Shown: positions 25,546 through 35,049 of the stretch, in pieces | How the letters are laid out: every line of letters starts with the position of its first letter | Position numbering within the stretch: position 1 is the first letter of the stretch | Origin: Roseburia intestinalis L1-82 | Lineage (GTDB): Bacteria; Bacillota; Clostridia; Lachnospirales; Lachnospiraceae | Reading direction: 5' to 3' | NCBI RefSeq assembly: GCF_900537995.1 | Contig: NZ_LR027880.1 | Location: 1,248,001-1,312,000 of the forward strand | DNA: 64,000 nucleotides | The notes under the pieces: model-generated | The model's database searches: none | The model's input: the letters and a program-made list of their open reading frames with translations, nothing else | Told to the model about the DNA's origin: nothing | Program-made: the position numbers and the translations under genes

Positions 25546-27144
25546 ATGCTTAAAGTGCTGCTTGTGGACGATGAGCCATTTATCGTACAGGGACTTTCTG
25601 CGTTGATTGACTGGGAAAAAGAAGGATTTGAGATTGTGGGAACTGCGGGGAATGGCAGTGAGGCGGTAGAATTTTTAAAGAGTAATCCGGTCGACCTGAT
25701 CTTAGCGGATATCAAAATGCCGGTTATGAATGGTCTGGAATTTTTAAAATATATCAGGGAAACGCATCTGTCAGAGGCATTTTTTGTAATACTGAGCGGT
25801 TATGGAGACTTTACCTATGCGAAAGAGGCAATCAAATGGCAGTGTACGGATTACATATTAAAGCCGATCCAGAAAAGCCAGCTCCTTGCACTGCTTTCAA
25901 AGGTAAAACAGATGCAGCAGGATAAAAAGGAAGAGAGCGAGCGAATCCGGAAAATCGGAAAAGCGTATTTTGTGCAGCAGATGCAGACACTTTTGCTCGG
26001 CAGACAGGAGGAAACGGCACTCTCTTATGTTAAAGGACAGGTGGATTTTGGAAGAGGGATCCGCTATATCGGGATCGAGTCGGAGGATGGCGAGACGGAT
26101 ACGGACATAGGACCGGAAAAGAAACGGCAGCTCCAGAGACAGATATATGAAGCCTGCATGCAGTATCTTGGAGGTGAATACAGCTGTCTTACATTCTTAG
26201 ACGCGGAAGGCAAGGAAGAATGTTATGATGTGGGATTTATTTTCTGTAAAAAAATTTCGCAGGAAAAGGGACTGCGGGAGCAGGAATATATCAATCTGCT
26301 ATTGGAAAAGATTCAGAAAAGCACAGTCCATCCGGTCGTGATGTATGTCGGCAGTGAGGTGGAAGATATCAGTGATATCTCAGAATCTTTCCGGTCGGCA
26401 GTGATCGCAAAGACTTTTTCCAATTTTAAGGTGATGCCGAATCTATTGTACTATTCGAAAGAGCAGAAAAATCCGTCCGGTATTGTGGTGAGCCACAAAA
26501 AAATCGAGGATCTGCTGCGGAGTGTGGAAGAGAATGACAAGAAAAGGATCGAGGATAATGTTGCAGCGATCTATGAGGAGATGAATGAGGCGGGAATGAA
26601 CCCGGAATTGGTACAGATGAACATGAATTATCTCCTGTACCGTCTGGTTTCCCTTGCGATGGAGCAGGATGACAGCGTCAATCAGGATGAGGTGTTACAG
26701 TATATCTGCGAAAATGCGTTTCAGGTACATATGATCCGAGGAAGCCTTTCACATTTCCGCAGATTCGTCATGGAGTATGCGGATTATCTGGTACAGTTAA
26801 GGCAGAATGCGTCCCGCGGTGTGCTTCTTGATGTGGAGGGGGAGATCCGGAAAAATTATGCAGAGAATCTGACGCTCAAAGAACTCGGGAAGAAATATTT
26901 TGTCAACAGTGCTTATTTAGGGCAGATGTTCCGGAAAAAATATGGTGTATCGTTCAAGGAATATCTGAATAATTACAGGATCGAGCGGGCAGCGGAGATC
27001 CTTCTTAGGACGGATGATAAAATCTATCTTGTGGCGGAAGAAGTAGGATACCGTGATCTGGATTACTTTATTAACCGGTTTATCCAGAGCAAAGGATGTA
27101 CGCCGACAACGTACCGCAAGAAGACACGCAGTGTAAATGAATAA
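25546..27144 (+). CDS. YesN-type response regulator (receiver plus AraC DNA-binding domain)
   Basis: A 532-residue regulator. The receiver domain (1-120) has LLVDDE at the N terminus, the phospho-acceptor D55 in LILADIKMPVMNG and K in YILKPIQ. A long middle region (about 130-420) of unknown fold is usual for this family. The last 105 residues are two AraC-type helix-turn-helix motifs (LGQMFRKKYGVSFKEYLN and VGYRDLDYFINRFIQ). It likely activates the xylan-related importer and enzymes downstream after a signal from the kinase at 23696. A strong terminator follows at 27172. Confidence 0.95.
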   Translation: MLKVLLVDDEPFIVQGLSALIDWEKEGFEIVGTAGNGSEAVEFLKSNPVDLILADIKMPVMNGLEFLKYIRETHLSEAFFVILSGYGDFTYAKEAIKWQCTDYILKPIQKSQLLALLSKVKQMQQDKKEESERIRKIGKAYFVQQMQTLLLGRQEETALSYVKGQVDFGRGIRYIGIESEDGETDTDIGPEKKRQLQRQIYEACMQYLGGEYSCLTFLDAEGKEECYDVGFIFCKKISQEKGLREQEYINLLLEKIQKSTVHPVVMYVGSEVEDISDISESFRSAVIAKTFSNFKVMPNLLYYSKEQKNPSGIVVSHKKIEDLLRSVEENDKKRIEDNVAAIYEEMNEAGMNPELVQMNMNYLLYRLVSLAMEQDDSVNQDEVLQYICENAFQVHMIRGSLSHFRRFVMEYADYLVQLRQNASRGVLLDVEGEIRKNYAENLTLKELGKKYFVNSAYLGQMFRKKYGVSFKEYLNNYRIERAAEILLRTDDKIYLVAEEVGYRDLDYFINRFIQSKGCTPTTYRKKTRSVNE

Positions 27145-27171
27145 ACGAGGACAATAGTACCTGTGATAGAG

Positions 27172-27221
27172 AGTCATGACAGATTTTAGATGAAAAACTA
27201 AAATTTGTCATGACTTTTTTT
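27172..27221 (+). terminator. Strong terminator after the response regulator
   Basis: An 18-bp stem pairs 27172-27189 with 27198-27215 with a single G-U, followed by seven T residues. It separates the regulator genes from the importer operon. Confidence 0.93.
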
Positions 27222-27234
27222 GATTTTTGTCCGG

Positions 27235-27262
27235 TTGTAGAAAAATGACAAATTGGTAAAAT
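27235..27262 (+). promoter_or_regulatory. Possible promoter of the xylan-related importer operon
   Basis: TTGTAG (27235-27240) and TAAAAT (27257-27262) with a 16-bp spacer. A poor -35 fits an activator-dependent promoter, as expected for a YesN target. Confidence 0.4.
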
Positions 27263-27325
27263 AAAATTACAAAATCTGATACAGATCTTACAGAAATCAG
27301 ATGTGATTAAGAAGGAGGAGAAAAA

Positions 27326-29047
27326 ATGAAACGAAGAAAAGCAGTGTCAGTATTGCTTGTTATGGCAATGGCAGCGTCAATGCTTACCGGATGTGGCGGG
27401 GGAAATACCAATACCACAGGAACAAATGGCGCAGCATCCACAGAGGGAGGCTCATCAGGGGAAAACACAAATGATTCATCCGGCGTGAAAGAGTTTACCG
27501 CATTTTTTGCAGTACCTGGTTCAGAGATCAATGATGACAATGAGATCGAGCAGAAGATCGCAGAGATCACAGGTGCAAAATGCAAGGAGACATGGCTGAC
27601 CGGACAGACAGCACAGGAGGCAGTCGGAACACTGATCGCAGGCGGTGAGTATCCGGATATGATCGATGGCGGCGACGGAATGAAACAGCTCTATGATGCG
27701 GGTGCGCTGGTAGCACTGGATGATTACATAGACAAATATCCAAACATCAAAGAATTTTTGACAGATCAGGAGTGGGATAAACTCCGTCAGGATGATGGAC
27801 ATATCTACTGGATCAATCAGTTTGGAAATATTTACGGGGAAGAAAAAGCAACCACCCACGGTGACGAGGCATTCTGGATCCAGACGAGAGTGTTAAAGTG
27901 GGCAGACTATCCTGAGATCCATACGATGGATCAGTATTTTGACCTGATCGAGAAATACAATGAAGCAAATCCGACCATGGATGACGGAACAGAAAATATC
28001 CCGTACACGATCCTCTGCGATGACTGGAGATACTTCTGTCTGGAAAATGCACCACAGTTTTTGGATGGCTATCCAAATGATGGAAGTTGTATCGTAGACC
28101 CGGATGAATTAAAGATCGTAGATTACAATACAACACCGACAGCAAAACGTTACTTCCAGAAATTAAATGAAGAGTACCAGAAAGGAATCGTAGATCCGGA
28201 GTCTTTTACACAGACCTATGATGAGTACATTGCAAAATTATCAACCGGTCGTGTACTTGGAATGATCGATCAGTGGTGGGATTTTGCATACAACGTAAAT
28301 GATGCATTTAAGCAGCAGGGACTTGACAAGGAAGGCTGCAATTATGTACCGCTTCCGATCACGATCGACGAAGGTATGAAGAACCAGTGGCACAACTCCG
28401 GCGGAACATTAAATGTGTCAAGTGGTCTTGCAATCACCACAAGCTGCGAAGACGTGGAGGGCGCCCTTCAGTTCATCAATGATCTGTTAGACCAGGAAGT
28501 ACATGATCTTCGTTTCTGGGGCGAAAAAGGTGTGGATTATGATGTGGATGAAAATGGTGAGTATTATTGTACCGAGGATATGAGAATGCAGTCCTCCGAC
28601 ACCGCTTACAAGGCATCCCACAGCTGTTCATATTCTTATTTCCCACAGTATTCCGGTACCAGCCGTGACGGCATTAATGCAATGAAACCGGAGGGTCAGG
28701 CAAAAGAGTTCTATGACGGATTGAGCGAGGACGTACAGAACTGCTTTAAAGCATATGGCGCAGAGACTTATGTGGATATGCTTGGAACCAGCGAGGCACC
28801 GGGACCGTGGTATCCGATGTATTCCTATTCAAACAACATGACGACTGCAACTGAGGGCGGCATGGCATGGACAAAGATGGGCGAAGTAAAACATGAATAC
28901 CTTCCGAAGGTCGTTATGGCATCTGACTTTGACAGTGCATGGGAAGAGTACATGGGTGTCTACAATAACTGTAATCCGCAGGCATTTATTGATGAGATGC
29001 AGGCAGAATTAGACCGCAGAATTGAGGAAGCAAAAAAATATCAGTAA
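27326..29047 (+). CDS. Lipoprotein extracellular solute-binding protein (LplA-like)
   Basis: A 573-residue lipoprotein. The signal peptide ends in the lipobox MLTGCGG with lipid-modified C23, followed by a Gly/Thr/Ser/Asn-rich linker and a large two-lobe binding domain with many Trp and Tyr. It is the size class of binding proteins that work with LplB/LplC permeases. Given GH8, GH115, GH43, GH3 and an esterase in the same run, I infer xylo-oligosaccharides, possibly branched, as ligand. GAAGGAGGAG precedes the ATG. No ATPase gene is in the operon, so a shared MsmX-type ATPase elsewhere is likely. Confidence 0.92.
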   Translation: MKRRKAVSVLLVMAMAASMLTGCGGGNTNTTGTNGAASTEGGSSGENTNDSSGVKEFTAFFAVPGSEINDDNEIEQKIAEITGAKCKETWLTGQTAQEAVGTLIAGGEYPDMIDGGDGMKQLYDAGALVALDDYIDKYPNIKEFLTDQEWDKLRQDDGHIYWINQFGNIYGEEKATTHGDEAFWIQTRVLKWADYPEIHTMDQYFDLIEKYNEANPTMDDGTENIPYTILCDDWRYFCLENAPQFLDGYPNDGSCIVDPDELKIVDYNTTPTAKRYFQKLNEEYQKGIVDPESFTQTYDEYIAKLSTGRVLGMIDQWWDFAYNVNDAFKQQGLDKEGCNYVPLPITIDEGMKNQWHNSGGTLNVSSGLAITTSCEDVEGALQFINDLLDQEVHDLRFWGEKGVDYDVDENGEYYCTEDMRMQSSDTAYKASHSCSYSYFPQYSGTSRDGINAMKPEGQAKEFYDGLSEDVQNCFKAYGAETYVDMLGTSEAPGPWYPMYSYSNNMTTATEGGMAWTKMGEVKHEYLPKVVMASDFDSAWEEYMGVYNNCNPQAFIDEMQAELDRRIEEAKKYQ

Positions 29048-29065
29048 AAATTGTGAGAAAACGGG

Positions 29066-29094
29066 ATGGGGACTGGACGAATGACAGTCCCCAT
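29066..29094 (+). other. Intercistronic hairpin between binding protein and permease
   Basis: ATGGGGACTG (29066-29075) pairs perfectly with CAGTCCCCAT (29085-29094). There is no T-run. A stem here would protect the upstream binding-protein mRNA and let it outnumber the permeases. Confidence 0.8.
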
Positions 29095-29117
29095 TCTTAA
29101 AAAAGAGGAGTGAAACT

Positions 29118-30083
29118 ATGGCTTCAATAACAGTAACGAAAAAAAAACAAAAACAAAAAATCAAAGAGCCGCAGATAAAAATCACATGGAAAGAAATAAA
29201 GCGGCAGAAGGTTCTTTTAATATGGTCAGCGATCATCGTAGTGTATGGAGTGATCTTCTGTTATCTGCCTCTTGGCGGCTGGCTGATGGCTTTTCAGAAT
29301 TATAAACCGAAGGATGGCCTGCTTCATTCTTCTTTTGTGGGACTTGCAAAATTCCAGCAGTTATTTTCCGATGCAACCTTTTTGCGGGTAATCAGAAATA
29401 CACTTGCCATGGGTGTGATCAATCTGGTCGTCACCTTTGTGATGGCGATCGTATTTGCAATTTTATTGAACGAGGTAAAATCACAGGGAGGAAAAAAGGT
29501 CGTACAGACCATTTCTTATCTGCCGCATTTCCTTTCCTGGATTATTGTTACCGGTATTTTACATGATGCATTATCGGGCACCGGTATTATCAACGAACTT
29601 TTAGTGAACTTTGGTATTTTAGACCAGCCTCTCAACTTCTTTGCATATCCGAAATACTTCTGGCCGATCGTGGCATTTGCAAATGTATGGAAAGAGACAG
29701 GATGGAATGCGATCATCTATTTATCTGCGATCACAGCAATCGATCCTTCACTCTATGAAGCTGCAAATATGGATGGTGCGGGCCGCTGGGCAAGAATCAA
29801 ATATGTCACACTTCCCGGAATTAAGCCGACGATCATGATCTTACTTTTAATGAATGTCGGAAACGTACTGAATGCAGGTTTTGAGATCCAGTATCTGCTT
29901 GGAAACGGTCTGGTACAGAGCGTATCGCAGACCATCGATATTTATGTATTAAAATGGGGCATCAGCCAGAATGATTTCTCCATTGGTACGGCAGCCGGTA
30001 TTTTCAAGAGTCTGGTTAGTATCATTCTGATCGTGATCGCCAATCAGATCGCAAAACGTAACGGCGAAGAAAGGCTGTTTTAG
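29118..30083 (+). CDS. ABC sugar transporter permease (LplB-like)
   Basis: A 321-residue protein with six predicted helices. The EAA loop is YEAANMDGAGRWARIKYVTLP (positions about 213-233), which contacts the ATPase. A Lys-rich cytoplasmic N terminus (about residues 1-30) precedes helix 1. It pairs with the next gene as the membrane part of the importer. Start after AAAAGAGGAG. Confidence 0.94.
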   Translation: MASITVTKKKQKQKIKEPQIKITWKEIKRQKVLLIWSAIIVVYGVIFCYLPLGGWLMAFQNYKPKDGLLHSSFVGLAKFQQLFSDATFLRVIRNTLAMGVINLVVTFVMAIVFAILLNEVKSQGGKKVVQTISYLPHFLSWIIVTGILHDALSGTGIINELLVNFGILDQPLNFFAYPKYFWPIVAFANVWKETGWNAIIYLSAITAIDPSLYEAANMDGAGRWARIKYVTLPGIKPTIMILLLMNVGNVLNAGFEIQYLLGNGLVQSVSQTIDIYVLKWGISQNDFSIGTAAGIFKSLVSIILIVIANQIAKRNGEERLF

Positions 30084-30094
30084 GGGGTATTGGT

Positions 30095-31009
30095 ATGGAA
30101 GCAGTAACAACAAAGAGAAGAAAATCAAGAAAGAAAACATCCGTTGCGGACAAAGTTTTCGTAACGTTAAATACATTATTTATGATCATGTTTGTGATCA
30201 TTACGTTATATCCGGTGTTAAATACGCTGGCAATCTCACTGAATGACGGAACAGATGCGCTGCGCGGCGGGATCTACCTGCTGCCGAGAAAATTTACATG
30301 GAAAAATTATATTACCGTGCTGCAGAAAGACAACCTGATTATGGGTGCCTACATCACGGTTGCAAGAACCGTCATCGGAACAGCACTTGCACTGTTTGCC
30401 AACGCGATTCTGGCATTTATTGTCAGCAGAAAACGTTTCATGTTTAAAAAACAGTTATCCCTGTTCTGGGTGATCACCATGTATGTCAATGGTGGAATGA
30501 TCCCGACCTTCCTGTTATTTAAGACACTTCACCTGACAAACAGTTTCTGGGTGTATGTCATTCCGGGAATGTTCAGCGCATTTAACATGTTAGTCATCCG
30601 TACTTATATGAATGGTATCTCAGACAGTCTGGAAGAATCCGCGCAGTTAGACGGGGCAGGTTACACCACGATCTTCTTAAAGATCATTTCCCCGCTCTGC
30701 AAACCGGTATATGCGACGGTTGCACTGTTTGTCGCAGTCGGACAGTGGAATTCATGGTTTGATGCAATGCTCTATAACCGTATGAGTGCGAACCTGACAA
30801 CTTTACAGTATGAGCTGATGAAATTATTATCTTCCGTCACAAACCAGGGAAATTCCGTGGAGGCAATGAAAAATGCGGCAGGATCTGTGACACCGACTTC
30901 CGTGCGTGCCGCTGCAACGATACTGACTATGCTGCCGATCATCTGTCTGTATCCGTTCTTACAGCGGTATTTTGTGACAGGACTTACCATTGGCGGTGTC
31001 AAGGAATAA
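30095..31009 (+). CDS. ABC sugar transporter permease (LplC/YtcP-like)
   Basis: A 304-residue permease with six predicted helices and the EAA loop ESAQLDGAGYTTIFLKIISP. The N-terminal 20 residues are strongly basic. It lies 11 nt after the LplB-like gene. Ending LTIGGVKE is typical of the family. It completes the importer; no ATP-binding gene follows, so an ATPase shared among sugar importers is expected. Confidence 0.94.
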   Translation: MEAVTTKRRKSRKKTSVADKVFVTLNTLFMIMFVIITLYPVLNTLAISLNDGTDALRGGIYLLPRKFTWKNYITVLQKDNLIMGAYITVARTVIGTALALFANAILAFIVSRKRFMFKKQLSLFWVITMYVNGGMIPTFLLFKTLHLTNSFWVYVIPGMFSAFNMLVIRTYMNGISDSLEESAQLDGAGYTTIFLKIISPLCKPVYATVALFVAVGQWNSWFDAMLYNRMSANLTTLQYELMKLLSSVTNQGNSVEAMKNAAGSVTPTSVRAAATILTMLPIICLYPFLQRYFVTGLTIGGVKE

Positions 31010-31028
31010 GAGGAAAGGATAAAGTTGC

Positions 31029-32180
31029 ATGAAAAGAGGAGCGTTTGAGACTGGAACTTACCGCAATGTATTTGCGGAGGCAGGCTATGATAAGGAAACC
31101 ATAGAAAAGCGGAAAAATGAGATCTTCCATACACTTTTTTACGGGGCAGAATCAGAGCGGATCTATCATCCCGTCGAGGACGATATGGCATATATCGAGG
31201 ACACGGGTAACCATGATGCGCGGACAGAAGGGATGTCCTACGGCATGATGATGTGTGTCCAGATGGACCGGAAAGAAGAATTTGACCGCCTGTGGAAATG
31301 GGCAAAAACTTATATGTACTTAGAGGAAGGCGAAAATGCAGGATATTTTGCATGGTCGGTGCAGCTGGATGGAACAAAAAATTCTTTTGGCGCAGCACCG
31401 GATGGTGAGGAATTTTTTGCGATGGCACTGTTTTTCGCAGCGCACCGCTGGGGAGACGGCGAAGGAATATTCAATTACAGCAGGGAAGCGAAAGAGTTGC
31501 TGCACACCTGCATCCACAAGGGAGAAAACGGAGAGGGTGGCAGAGCCATGTGGGATGCCTCAAATCATCTGATCCGTTTTATCACGGATGTGGATTTTTC
31601 GGATCCGTCCTATCATCTGCCTCATTTTTATGAGTTGTTCGCACTGTGGGCAAAAGAAGAGGACCGGGCATTTTTTAAGGAGGCGGCGGAGGCGAGCCGT
31701 AATTACTTAAAGCGTGCATGTCATCCGGTCACTGGTCTTAGTGCGGAATATGCAGAATTTGACGGAACACCGTATCAGCCTGTTTTAGACCAGTGGGGAG
31801 GCAGACATGACTGGTATTACAGTGATGCCTACCGGACGATCGCAAACATTGCCCTTGACTATGAGTGGTTTGCAAAGGATGAGTGGGAGAGTGAGAATGT
31901 TGACCGGTTTTTGAATTTTTTCTGTGATACCGTGCAGGAGAAAGACAGGGACGGTATTTTCCTGACCGACGGAACCATTCTGGAAGGAAAGGCACTGCAT
32001 CCGGTTGCGATGACTGCGGTCAATGCGCAGGCGGCACTTGCCTCAGACCAGAAAAATGCATTTCTCTGTGTCCACCGTTTCTGGGAGACACCGCTTCGCA
32101 CTGGGGACAGAAGATATTATGACAACTGTCTGTATTTCTTCGCATATCTGGCACTGAGCGGCAATTATAGAATTTATTAG
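31029..32180 (+). CDS. GH8 reducing-end xylose-releasing exo-oligoxylanase
   Basis: A 383-residue GH8 enzyme without signal peptide. The general acid is E67 in DARTEGMSYGMMM. Size and cytoplasmic location match Rex enzymes (EC 3.2.1.156), which cut xylose from the reducing end of xylo-oligosaccharides, rather than secreted GH8 cellulases or chitosanases. It is 19 nt after the permease and 10 nt before the GH115 gene, within the same operon. Exact specificity is inferred from the family branch and neighbours. Confidence 0.88.
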   Translation: MKRGAFETGTYRNVFAEAGYDKETIEKRKNEIFHTLFYGAESERIYHPVEDDMAYIEDTGNHDARTEGMSYGMMMCVQMDRKEEFDRLWKWAKTYMYLEEGENAGYFAWSVQLDGTKNSFGAAPDGEEFFAMALFFAAHRWGDGEGIFNYSREAKELLHTCIHKGENGEGGRAMWDASNHLIRFITDVDFSDPSYHLPHFYELFALWAKEEDRAFFKEAAEASRNYLKRACHPVTGLSAEYAEFDGTPYQPVLDQWGGRHDWYYSDAYRTIANIALDYEWFAKDEWESENVDRFLNFFCDTVQEKDRDGIFLTDGTILEGKALHPVAMTAVNAQAALASDQKNAFLCVHRFWETPLRTGDRRYYDNCLYFFAYLALSGNYRIY

Positions 32181-32190
32181 GAGTGCTCGT

Positions 32191-35049
32191 ATGGAAGCAA
32201 TTTTGGTAAAGGATCAAAAAGCGGCGGCATTTGTGATGGAGGATGGGACATTTGAGGGTGTCTATAGAATCACAGAAAAGGTTTGTGGGGATGTGGAGCA
32301 GGTCACAGGTGTCCGCCCGAAGATCATAAAATGGCAGGGAGAGTTGCAGCCGGCGCAGGTGTATGTGGCAACGCTCGGAAACAGTGAGATGTCAGAGGCG
32401 ATCGCAGAAGAGGAAGGGATAGAACTTTCCTCTCTGTGTGGAAAGCGGGAATGTTTTCTGTTTCAGGTGTTGAAAAATGGCAGTCTGCTGATCGCAGGAA
32501 GTGACAAGCGGGGAACAATCTATGGGTTATTCCATATCTCAGAGCTTATGGGGGTATCGCCGTTTGTCCACTTTGCAGATGTGGTCCCTGCCCCGCAGAA
32601 AGAAATCATTTTTTCCGAAAAAGACTCGATGCAGAGCAAAGAACCCTCCGTGAAATACCGGGGGTTTTTTATCAATGATGAATGGCCTGCGTTCGGAAAC
32701 TGGACATTTTCCCATTATGGTGGATTTACTGCAGAAATGTATGACCTGATCTTTGAGACACTGCTTCGGCTGAAAGGAAATTATCTGTGGCCGGCAATGT
32801 GGACATCGTCTTTTTCACTGGATGGACCGGGGGAGGAAAATGCCCGCCTTGCAGACTGCTACGGGATCGTGATGAGCAATTCCCACCATGAACCATGTTT
32901 AAGACACAGCGAAGAATGGGATCTGGTGCGTGGAGAGGATTCTGTTTATGGAAATGAGTGGAGCTATCTTACTAACCGTGAGGGACTGATCCGTTACTGG
33001 CGCGACGGGCTTTTGCGCAGTGGAAAATATGAAAATATCATCACGATCGGCATGCGCGGGGAGAGAGATTCTCTGATGCTTGGGGAGGATGCATCCTTAG
33101 AGCAGAATATTTCCCTGTTAAAAGAGATCATCACAGAACAGAGAAAACTCATCCGGGAATGTGTCGGGGAGAATGAACCGGAAATGCTCGCACTTTATAA
33201 AGAAGTGGAGGCTTATTATTACGGGGATGAGACAACGCCTGGGCTTAACGACTGGGATGGCTTAGACGGTGTGACGCTGATGCTCTGCGAGGATAACTAT
33301 GGAAATATGCGGACACTTCCGACGGAGGAAATGCGCTCCCACCGCGGGGGCTTTGGTATGTATTATCACTTTGATTACCACGGATCGCCGGTCTCTTATG
33401 AGTGGGTGAACAGTTCTTATCTGCCTAAAATCTGGGATCAGATGACGATGGCATATGACTTTGGTGTGCGGGATATCTGGATCGTCAACGTCGGTGACCT
33501 GAAATTTCAAGAGTATCCGCTCAGTTTCTTTATGGATCTCGCATATGATTATGAGAAATGGGGAAGCAACAGGATTCATGCGCCGCAGGACTATCTGGCG
33601 TACTGGGTGAAACGTGAATTTGGCGGATGGTTCTATGAGGCACAGCAGGATGCAGTTTATCGGATCATGCAGCAGTATACAAAAATGAATCATAACTGCA
33701 AGCCGGAAGCGATGCGCGCAGATACTTATCATCCGGTGCACTTTGGGGAGGCAGACAAAAGACAAAAGGAAAATGAAAGGTTAGAAGCGGAGACAGAAAA
33801 GCTTTTATCTTCTGTGCCGGAAGAGATGCTGCCGGCTTTCTGGGAACTGGTATATTACCCGGCAATGGGAAGTGCAAACGCATCTGATATGCAGCTTTAT
33901 GCAGGAAAAAATTCATTTTTTGCAAAAATGGGAGCGGTATGTGCAAATGATTATGCAGAAAAAATAAAAGCATGTATCGAAAAAGACCGTTTACTCACAG
34001 AACGGTTTCATCAGCTTCTGGATGGAAAATGGGATGGAATGGCACTCTCAGAGCACATCGGCTTTGTGAACTGGAACGATGAGGAGTGCAGGTATCCGCT
34101 CATGACCTTCATAGAACCGGCAAATAAGCCGAGGATCTTTGCCATGTCAGAGGGCGGTGATGTCTGTACGGCAGGCGGGGACTGGACGAAAAAATTGATC
34201 GTGATGCGGCAGTTTTTAGATCCGGCTGTCAGTGAAGCCTCCCTGTTATTGTTTGGCGGCTCGAAAGAAAAAGTGCCTTATCATATCGAGTGCAAAAGTC
34301 CGTGGGTTCTGCCTGGAAAAATGCAGGGAGTCACAGACCGTGAGGAAGTGCTCACGGTGCAGATAAAAAGAGATGAGATCACAGACTGGGAGAATGACCA
34401 CAGGACATATGATTTTGAGGTTTGCTATGAGGGTGGAAGGATACCGGTAAAAATTTTGCTGGAAAAAGATCTGCCGGGATGTCTGGCGGAGGCATTTTAT
34501 GAGACAGACGGGATGCTCTCTGTCGAGGCAGAGCACTTTATCTGCAATGAAAAGGCGGATGCGGGAGCATTTTATGTTTTGCCGGAGTACGGAAAAACGT
34601 TATCTGGTGTGAAAGCATATCCGCAGACAAAGACTTTTTTTGAAATGGCAGAGCAGATCAGACAGGCACCAAAACTGACGTATCAGATCTATGTCAGGGA
34701 GGCGGGAGAATACGAAATGATTTGCTATACCGCTCCGGCAAATCCGGTCTGTCAGGGAGGCAGTGTCTATTTTGGCTGCGCCGTCAATGGAAATGCACCG
34801 CAAAAGATAGAGATGATTCCGGATGGATACCGTTCCGGCGAGCCGTCCTGTGCGGAATGGGCGAAAATGGTGGTGGATCAGATCCGCGTTGTCCGTGTGC
34901 AGGTCACGCTGCAGAGCGGAGAGAATGAAATTGGAATTTATGCGGGGACACCGGGATTTCTGCTGGAAAAACTGACGTTTGTGCGCAAGGGAAAGCATTT
35001 GCCGGAGTCAGGTCTTGGACTGCCGGAGACAAGGAGGACGAACAGATGA
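32191..35049 (+). CDS. GH115 xylan alpha-glucuronidase
   Basis: A 952-residue protein with the GH115 layout: N-terminal beta/alpha domain (about 1-150), a TIM barrel beginning near KYRGFFINDEWP, with LKGNYLWPAMW and NSHHEPCLR, then helical and C-terminal domains (about 560-950). GH115 enzymes remove glucuronic or 4-O-methylglucuronic acid from internal or terminal xylose. There is no signal peptide, so it acts on imported aldouronic oligosaccharides. Its stop overlaps the esterase start as ATGA. Confidence 0.93.
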   Translation: MEAILVKDQKAAAFVMEDGTFEGVYRITEKVCGDVEQVTGVRPKIIKWQGELQPAQVYVATLGNSEMSEAIAEEEGIELSSLCGKRECFLFQVLKNGSLLIAGSDKRGTIYGLFHISELMGVSPFVHFADVVPAPQKEIIFSEKDSMQSKEPSVKYRGFFINDEWPAFGNWTFSHYGGFTAEMYDLIFETLLRLKGNYLWPAMWTSSFSLDGPGEENARLADCYGIVMSNSHHEPCLRHSEEWDLVRGEDSVYGNEWSYLTNREGLIRYWRDGLLRSGKYENIITIGMRGERDSLMLGEDASLEQNISLLKEIITEQRKLIRECVGENEPEMLALYKEVEAYYYGDETTPGLNDWDGLDGVTLMLCEDNYGNMRTLPTEEMRSHRGGFGMYYHFDYHGSPVSYEWVNSSYLPKIWDQMTMAYDFGVRDIWIVNVGDLKFQEYPLSFFMDLAYDYEKWGSNRIHAPQDYLAYWVKREFGGWFYEAQQDAVYRIMQQYTKMNHNCKPEAMRADTYHPVHFGEADKRQKENERLEAETEKLLSSVPEEMLPAFWELVYYPAMGSANASDMQLYAGKNSFFAKMGAVCANDYAEKIKACIEKDRLLTERFHQLLDGKWDGMALSEHIGFVNWNDEECRYPLMTFIEPANKPRIFAMSEGGDVCTAGGDWTKKLIVMRQFLDPAVSEASLLLFGGSKEKVPYHIECKSPWVLPGKMQGVTDREEVLTVQIKRDEITDWENDHRTYDFEVCYEGGRIPVKILLEKDLPGCLAEAFYETDGMLSVEAEHFICNEKADAGAFYVLPEYGKTLSGVKAYPQTKTFFEMAEQIRQAPKLTYQIYVREAGEYEMICYTAPANPVCQGGSVYFGCAVNGNAPQKIEMIPDGYRSGEPSCAEWAKMVVDQIRVVRVQVTLQSGENEIGIYAGTPGFLLEKLTFVRKGKHLPESGLGLPETRRTNR